A DNA stretch of 64,000 bases from contig NZ_JAAFIX010000002.1 of NCBI RefSeq assembly GCF_013297935.1, positions 124,001 to 188,000 of the forward strand, given 5' to 3'. Origin of the DNA: Rhodoferax sp. (GTDB taxonomy: Bacteria > Pseudomonadota > Gammaproteobacteria > Burkholderiales > Burkholderiaceae_C). The notes below the pieces were generated by a model that saw only the letters and a program-made list of their open reading frames with translations, did not search any database and had not been told where the DNA came from. This document shows positions 59,835 through 64,000 of the stretch, piece after piece; the stretch's first letter is position 1; each line of letters starts with the position of its first letter. The translations under genes were made by a program, and so were the position numbers.

Positions 59835-59869
59835 GAACAAACTGTCTTTCAAATAGGTTAAGTGAAGCG

Positions 59870-60460
59870 CTAGCGACGATCCACCAGCGCATGGGCAATG
59901 GTGCCCAAATCAACATACTCCAGCTCACTCCCCACCGGCACTCCACGCGCCAGACGGGTCGGCCGCAAGCCACGGGCCTTGAGCCCCTCAGCAATCACGT
60001 AGGCGGTGGCTTCGCCTTCGGCGGTAAAGTTGGTGGCAAGAATCACCTCCTGCACCAATCCGTCACACGCACGGTCAAAGAGTTTTTTAAACCCGAGATC
60101 ATGGGGCCCCACTCCGTCCAGCGGGCTGAGCTTGCCCATCAAGACAAAGTACAAACCCCGGTAAGCCCCGGTGCGCTCCATGGCACTTTGATCCGCAGGC
60201 GTTTCCACCACACACAGCTGGGTGCGGTCACGTCGATCATCGAGGCAGGTCGCACACACCGCGTCCTGGGTGAAGGTGTGACAACGCTCGCAGTGGTGCA
60301 CCGCGTCGGCCGCCTCTTTCAAAGCCCTCGACAGGAATTGGGCAGCAGGCCGGTCGTGCTGGAGCAAATGAAACGCCATTCGCTGCGCAGACTTGACGCC
60401 CACCCCGGGCAGGCCCCGCAGGGCCTGAATCAGTGTGTCAAGGGCATTCAAGTCGGACAT
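59870..60460 (-). CDS. recR: Recombination protein RecR
   Basis: Acts with RecF and RecO to load RecA at gaps. It has 196 residues. Helix-hairpin-helix region near the N-terminus ([17 protein letters not shown]), zinc finger [16 protein letters not shown], and a Toprim domain ([17 protein letters not shown]). It forms the conserved dnaX-ybaB-recR operon. Confidence 0.97.
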   Translation of the reverse strand: MSDLNALDTLIQALRGLPGVGVKSAQRMAFHLLQHDRPAAQFLSRALKEAADAVHHCERCHTFTQDAVCATCLDDRRDRTQLCVVETPADQSAMERTGAYRGLYFVLMGKLSPLDGVGPHDLGFKKLFDRACDGLVQEVILATNFTAEGEATAYVIAEGLKARGLRPTRLARGVPVGSELEYVDLGTIAHALVDRR

Positions 60461-60479
60461 CAGCGTGCGGCGCTTGCGT

Positions 60480-60812
60480 TCAGAACGGGAACTTCATGCC
60501 ACCGGGCAGGCCCGGCATACCGGCGGTGATCTTGCCCATCTTCTCGGCAGAAGTCTCTTCAGCTTTGCGCACCGCAGCATTGAATGCAGCGGCCACCAAA
60601 TCTTCCAGCATGTCCTTGTCATCGGCCAGCAGACTGGGGTCAATGGCAACCCGCTTCACGTCATGCTTGCAGGTCATGGTGACCTTGACCAAACCAGCGC
60701 CGGACTCGCCGGTCACTTCAATATTGCCCAACTCGTCTTGGGCCTTCTTCATGTTGTCTTGCATGGTCTGGGCTTGCTTCATCAGGCCCGCGAGTTGTCC
60801 TTTGTTGAACAT
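60480..60812 (-). CDS. ybaB: YbaB/EbfC nucleoid-associated protein
   Basis: Small DNA-binding dimer of 110 residues ([20 protein letters not shown]...). It ends with a Gly/Met-rich tail ([13 protein letters not shown]). It lies between dnaX and recR, the usual order. Confidence 0.95.
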   Translation of the reverse strand: MFNKGQLAGLMKQAQTMQDNMKKAQDELGNIEVTGESGAGLVKVTMTCKHDVKRVAIDPSLLADDKDMLEDLVAAAFNAAVRKAEETSAEKMGKITAGMPGLPGGMKFPF

Positions 60813-60854
60813 GGTTTTCCTTAAAAAGTCTGGGTAAAAAAATGGGTAAGTGCG

Positions 60855-62849
60855 TCAGAGTGGCTTGATCGAGCCGGGCACGATCTTGGCCCCGAAGTCC
60901 CGCATCATGGCCTGCACAAAAGGCGCCTGCAGAATTATCTGCTCTGCGGCATGCTGCTTTTCCGCGGTGGCCACCGCATTGCGTCGAGCGGGGCTGTCTA
61001 CTACCCGGCCGACCTCAATGGCCAGTTGCACCGGGTAGCCCGCAGTGTGCAGGGCTTGAGTCAGGCGTTCCCGGGTACTGGCTTGATTCAATGACTCCCG
61101 CTCCAAGCGCAGATGCCACTGGTCCGTGTCCCGTGCAATCAACTGCGATTGCAAGGCCAACACCCGCACCATGGCGGTAATGGCCTCAGTCGCAATCAAG
61201 TGCTGCACGGTTTGGTGCCAAAAGTCGCCTTCTTCCGTGGGCTCAAATCCGACGGCTGCAGCGGGTTCGTCTAAGCTGCTTTCTTGAACTTCCTGCACCG
61301 GAATTGCTACTATTTTGCTAGCTACCGGCGCAGTATTGATGGGGGCTAGAGGCATGTTTGACTCATAACCTTCATCGATATCATCGACCCAGGGGGCTTC
61401 ATACGCATCGTCTTCGGGGCGGTCCAGCTCGATGACTTCGTCATCGTCATCCGGCCCGTCTTGATTCCCCGCTGGCGGACTGCTATCCCGCACCGCCAAC
61501 ACCTGCCCCGGCGGCACCACGGCTGCCGGCACAGGCACCTGGCTCGGGGTCGCCTCCTTGGCAGGCACCTGCGGAGCAACAGCGGCGACTGGGGGCGACG
61601 CGTCCTCCCAAGGCTGAACCACTTTGGCGGGCACCGGCACAGCAGGAGCCGCAACCCGGGGAGCCGCCTGAACGACCGGCGCGGGAGCTTGCACCGGCGC
61701 CGCACGAGCGACAGCGCGCTCAGGAATTACTAGAGTTTTTTTTTCAGCCGCAGGCTTGAATGCCAACAAACGGAGCAAAACCATGGTCAGTGCGGCATAT
61801 TCGTCCGGCGCCAACCCCAAGTCCGCCCGGCCATGCAGGCACATGCTGTAGAGCAACTGGGTTTCGTCTGCGGGCATCGCCTGCGCAAGGCGGGCCGTCT
61901 CGGCGGCTTCCGGGTCGGAGTCGTCCAGCCCTGAATGGCCGGTAGCCTGCGCGACGGCCATGCGCTGGAGCACGGAAGACATTTCCTCCAGGGTAGACGC
62001 AGCACTCAGGCCGTTCATTCGGAGGATCTCGCAGGTATCCACTACCGATTTGCCATCACCACCCGCCAATGCGTCAATCAGGCGAAAAACATACGACCGG
62101 TCAACGCTACCCAGCATCTGCCGCACCGCCGCCTCTTGCAACTGGCCGGAGCCGAAGGCAATCGCCTGGTCCGTGAGGCTCAAAGCATCGCGCATGGAGC
62201 CGCGGGCAGCGCGGGCCAATAGCCGCAAGGCCTGGGTTTCGGAGGGCACCTGCTCCACGTCCAACACCTTGGTCAGATGCTCGCGGATGGTTTCCGGGGC
62301 CATGGGCCGCAAATTGAACTGCAGACACCGAGAGAGCACCGTCACCGGCACCTTCTGGGGGTCTGTCGTGGCCAATACAAATTTCAAATACTCAGGGGGC
62401 TCCTCCAGCGTCTTCAACATGGCGTTGAAGGCGGTGTTGGTCAGCATGTGCACTTCGTCGATCATGAAGACTTTGAAGCGCCCCTGCACCGGCTTGTAGA
62501 CGGCCTGCTCCAGCAAGGCCTGCACCTCATCCACGCCCCGGTTAGAGGCCGCGTCGAGTTCGGTGTAGTCCACAAAACGGCCGCTATCAATATCGGTGCA
62601 CGCCTGGCAAACACCACAAGGCGTCGCGGTGATTCCGCCTTGTCCATCGACGCCCTGGCAGTTCAATGACTTGGCCAGAATGCGAGACACCGTGGTTTTA
62701 CCCACCCCGCGCGTACCGGTAAACAGGTAGGCATGGTGCAAACGCTGGGTGGTCAGTGCGTTGGTCAAGGCCTGCACCACGTGGTCCTGCCCCACCATTT
62801 CTGTGAAATTGCGGGGACGGTACTTGCGGGCGAGCACGAGATAAGACAT
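60855..62849 (-). CDS. dnaX: DNA polymerase III subunits tau and possibly gamma
   Basis: Clamp-loader ATPase. Full-length tau has 664 residues. Walker A is GTRGVGKTT, the zinc module is CQGVDG...CGVCQAC, and DEVH is Walker B. Domains I-III end near residue 368; the rest is a Pro/Ala-rich linker and the tau-specific C-terminal domain. A run of nine A (61736-61744) at codons 369-372 has stops soon after in both other frames, giving a 372- or 376-residue gamma. Residues about 500-515 come from a dispersed repeat. It precedes ybaB by 42 bases. Confidence 0.97.
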   Translation of the reverse strand: MSYLVLARKYRPRNFTEMVGQDHVVQALTNALTTQRLHHAYLFTGTRGVGKTTVSRILAKSLNCQGVDGQGGITATPCGVCQACTDIDSGRFVDYTELDAASNRGVDEVQALLEQAVYKPVQGRFKVFMIDEVHMLTNTAFNAMLKTLEEPPEYLKFVLATTDPQKVPVTVLSRCLQFNLRPMAPETIREHLTKVLDVEQVPSETQALRLLARAARGSMRDALSLTDQAIAFGSGQLQEAAVRQMLGSVDRSYVFRLIDALAGGDGKSVVDTCEILRMNGLSAASTLEEMSSVLQRMAVAQATGHSGLDDSDPEAAETARLAQAMPADETQLLYSMCLHGRADLGLAPDEYAALTMVLLRLLAFKPAAEKKTLVIPERAVARAAPVQAPAPVVQAAPRVAAPAVPVPAKVVQPWEDASPPVAAVAPQVPAKEATPSQVPVPAAVVPPGQVLAVRDSSPPAGNQDGPDDDDEVIELDRPEDDAYEAPWVDDIDEGYESNMPLAPINTAPVASKIVAIPVQEVQESSLDEPAAAVGFEPTEEGDFWHQTVQHLIATEAITAMVRVLALQSQLIARDTDQWHLRLERESLNQASTRERLTQALHTAGYPVQLAIEVGRVVDSPARRNAVATAEKQHAAEQIILQAPFVQAMMRDFGAKIVPGSIKPL
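61306..61353 (+). repeat. Dispersed 48-nt repeat, copy 9 (inside dnaX)
   Basis: Starts GCTACTATTTTGCTAGC, then CGGCGCA and GGGCT. It is antisense to the gene and encodes APINTAPVASKIVA in frame, in the same codon phase as copies 2, 3 and 6. It lies in the linker of tau. Confidence 0.85.
61736..61744 (-). other. A9 slippage site in dnaX
   Basis: On the coding strand the sequence is GAA AAA AAA ACT CTA. One extra A (or -1 shift) leads to TGA at 61720-61722 after five new codons. One lost A (or +1 shift) leads to TAG at 61730-61732 after one codon. Thermus dnaX makes gamma by slippage at a similar A run. Confidence 0.7.
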
Positions 62850-62887
62850 GCGGGGATTCTACGGTCTCGGCAGGGTTACAATAGTCG

Positions 62888-62985
62888 GTGACGGGCCTTC
62901 CCGCATGGTGAAGCGGCCAACCGGGTCAGGTGGGGAACCAAGCAGCCCTAACTGTGGAGCCAGTGCCGGGGTCAGGCTCGTCAAC
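62888..62985 (+). ncRNA. ffs: Signal recognition particle 4.5S RNA
   Basis: The conserved domain IV is visible: GGGTCAGG, then TGG-GGAA-CCA, then AAGCAGCCC. The E. coli counterpart has TCC-GGAA-GGA, so the tip pairs have changed on both sides, which supports a real hairpin. GACGGGCCT near the 5' end pairs with AGGCTCGTC near the 3' end. A T-rich stretch follows. It is divergent from dnaX, as in several other bacteria. Ends are approximate. Confidence 0.88.
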
Positions 62986-63017
62986 TACCCTTTTCAATCT
63001 CAGTCAGCCACGCCACT

Positions 63018-64000
63018 ATGGTCTTGGGTTTCCTGCGTTGGGCCCTGGCCCTGTGTGTTGTACTGAGCGGGTCCGCTGGGGCCCAGCCTGCCGGCGTCTC
63101 CGCAACATACCCCCTGACTCCGCTGACTGCAGACAGCCCGGTGCAGATAGATATCGGCGCAAACATCGCCTACCTGCTTGACGACAGCCGCCAGCTTCAA
63201 CTGGAACAAGCCATGGCGGAAGGCCAGCCTTGGTTGCCGGTGGCCCGCACGGCTCCGAATTTCGGCTTTACCCACAATGCCTATTGGTTCCGCCTGGTGC
63301 TGGACAACCGCACCGGCAAAGCCCTGCCCCGCATTCTGGAGTTGCCCCGCCCTTTCTTAGACGACGTCCGTCTGTTTCATTTGGTCGAAGGACGTGTCGT
63401 CAGCCGCTTTGCGCTGGGAGACGAGCAGCCATTTGCACAACGGGCTGTGCGTCACCCGAATTTTGTCATGCCCCTGATGCTGGAGCCCGGGCGCAATCTC
63501 TTGGTGATGCGGGTGGCATCCAGCGGTACCGTTGAGGCACCCCTGCGCTTGTGGGAACCTGCGGCATTCCACGAGGCGTCCGGCAACGAGTACCTGATGG
63601 CCGGTGCCATTTTCGGAATGCTGGTGGTGATGATTGTTTACAACCTGTTTGTCTACCTCTCCACCCGCGACATCAATTATCTGTACTACATCTTCTTTGT
63701 AGCCAGCTACCTGGTGTTTTGGGGCACGCTCAACGGTTACGCCTTCGCCTACCTCTGGCCCGAGGCGATACGCTGGAACAGCATCGCGGTGCCCATCGGG
63801 ATTGCGGGGGCCTGTCTTTCAGCAAGCCTTTTTGCCGACAGCTTTCTAAAGCTCAAACGCCACTCTCTGCTTGCCCATCGCCTCATGCAAACCATGGCGT
63901 GGGTCAGTCTCTGCCTGATGATGAGCGCGCTAGTCGTCCCCTACAGCTGGGTGATTCGCGTTACCTCAGGGTTCATTCTGGTGGTGTCCATGGCCGCTTT
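63018..64000 (+). CDS. 7TM-DISM sensor protein, partial
   Basis: I translated 327 codons from the ATG at 63018; the gene runs off the right edge. A signal peptide (about 1-22, ending SAGAQ) leads to an extracytoplasmic 7TMR-DISMED2 domain (about 35-185; FGFTHNAYWFRLVLDN), then the 7TM region (from about 193; LMAGAIFGMLVVMIVYNLFVYLS). Such proteins end in a kinase, diguanylate cyclase or other output domain, which is outside this window. Confidence 0.88.
   Translation, partial: MVLGFLRWALALCVVLSGSAGAQPAGVSATYPLTPLTADSPVQIDIGANIAYLLDDSRQLQLEQAMAEGQPWLPVARTAPNFGFTHNAYWFRLVLDNRTGKALPRILELPRPFLDDVRLFHLVEGRVVSRFALGDEQPFAQRAVRHPNFVMPLMLEPGRNLLVMRVASSGTVEAPLRLWEPAAFHEASGNEYLMAGAIFGMLVVMIVYNLFVYLSTRDINYLYYIFFVASYLVFWGTLNGYAFAYLWPEAIRWNSIAVPIGIAGACLSASLFADSFLKLKRHSLLAHRLMQTMAWVSLCLMMSALVVPYSWVIRVTSGFILVVSMAA

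Overview
The window reads as a chromosome segment of a betaproteobacterium of the order Burkholderiales, most likely family Comamonadaceae (Rhodoferax-like). This rests on the protein families seen (cbb3 oxidase, TctC-type binding protein, small Trp-rich protein, DUF3619/DUF3106 cluster) and on gene order, not on a 16S gene. It is almost fully coding, with no IS element, prophage, integron or CRISPR array. Both ends cut a gene: ccoP on the left and a 7TM-DISM sensor on the right.

Layout. 1-5.7 kb: a cbb3 oxidase operon (ccoI-S-N-O-Q-P, minus strand) with FNR-type boxes before ccoI/usp and before ccoN. 5.8-12.1 kb: a universal stress protein, then a FIST sensor, a large hybrid kinase, an Hpt domain and an HD-GYP regulator. 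12.2-17.8 kb: a malonate/malonyl-CoA cluster (GntR regulator, malonyl-CoA decarboxylase, TctC-like binding protein, enoyl-CoA hydratase, malonyl-CoA synthetase). 18-29.8 kb: lgt, ilvD, a small cytochrome c, acs, class I fumarase, murI, tRNA-Arg, tRNA-Pro, the N-degron transferases aat and bpt, an IclR regulator and PBP7. 29.9-36 kb: the branched-chain amino acid run ilvI-ilvH-ilvC-pssA-leuA. 36.3-39 kb: sigma factor, DUF3619, DUF3106, RDD and dgkA. 39-45 kb: nadE-glnB, a FemAB-like acetyltransferase, and a chemoreceptor with cheW. 45-49 kb: a lipase-like hydrolase and divergent ppa and hppA. 49-54.5 kb: a response regulator facing an operon of TonB receptor, periplasmic binding protein and hybrid kinase. 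54.6-62.9 kb: moaA, rnhA, a yafS-like methyltransferase, gloB, mltD, a MAPEG protein, recR, ybaB and dnaX. 62.9 kb to the end: SRP RNA and a 7TM-DISM sensor.

The most unusual signal is a family of nine dispersed 48-nt repeats that align without gaps (GCTA-N10-AGC-N5-GCGCA-N10-GGGCT). Six lie inside protein genes (enoyl-CoA hydratase, malonyl-CoA decarboxylase, murI, nadE, the acetyltransferase, dnaX), always as 16 in-frame codons. The four antisense copies share one codon phase and encode related peptides; the two sense copies share another. Other points: a nine-A run in dnaX with stops close by in both alternative frames (possible gamma subunit), a single amber codon separating the hybrid kinase from an in-frame Hpt domain, and divergent start codons that overlap within one CATG. 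All of this is from reading alone; no searches or folding were run.
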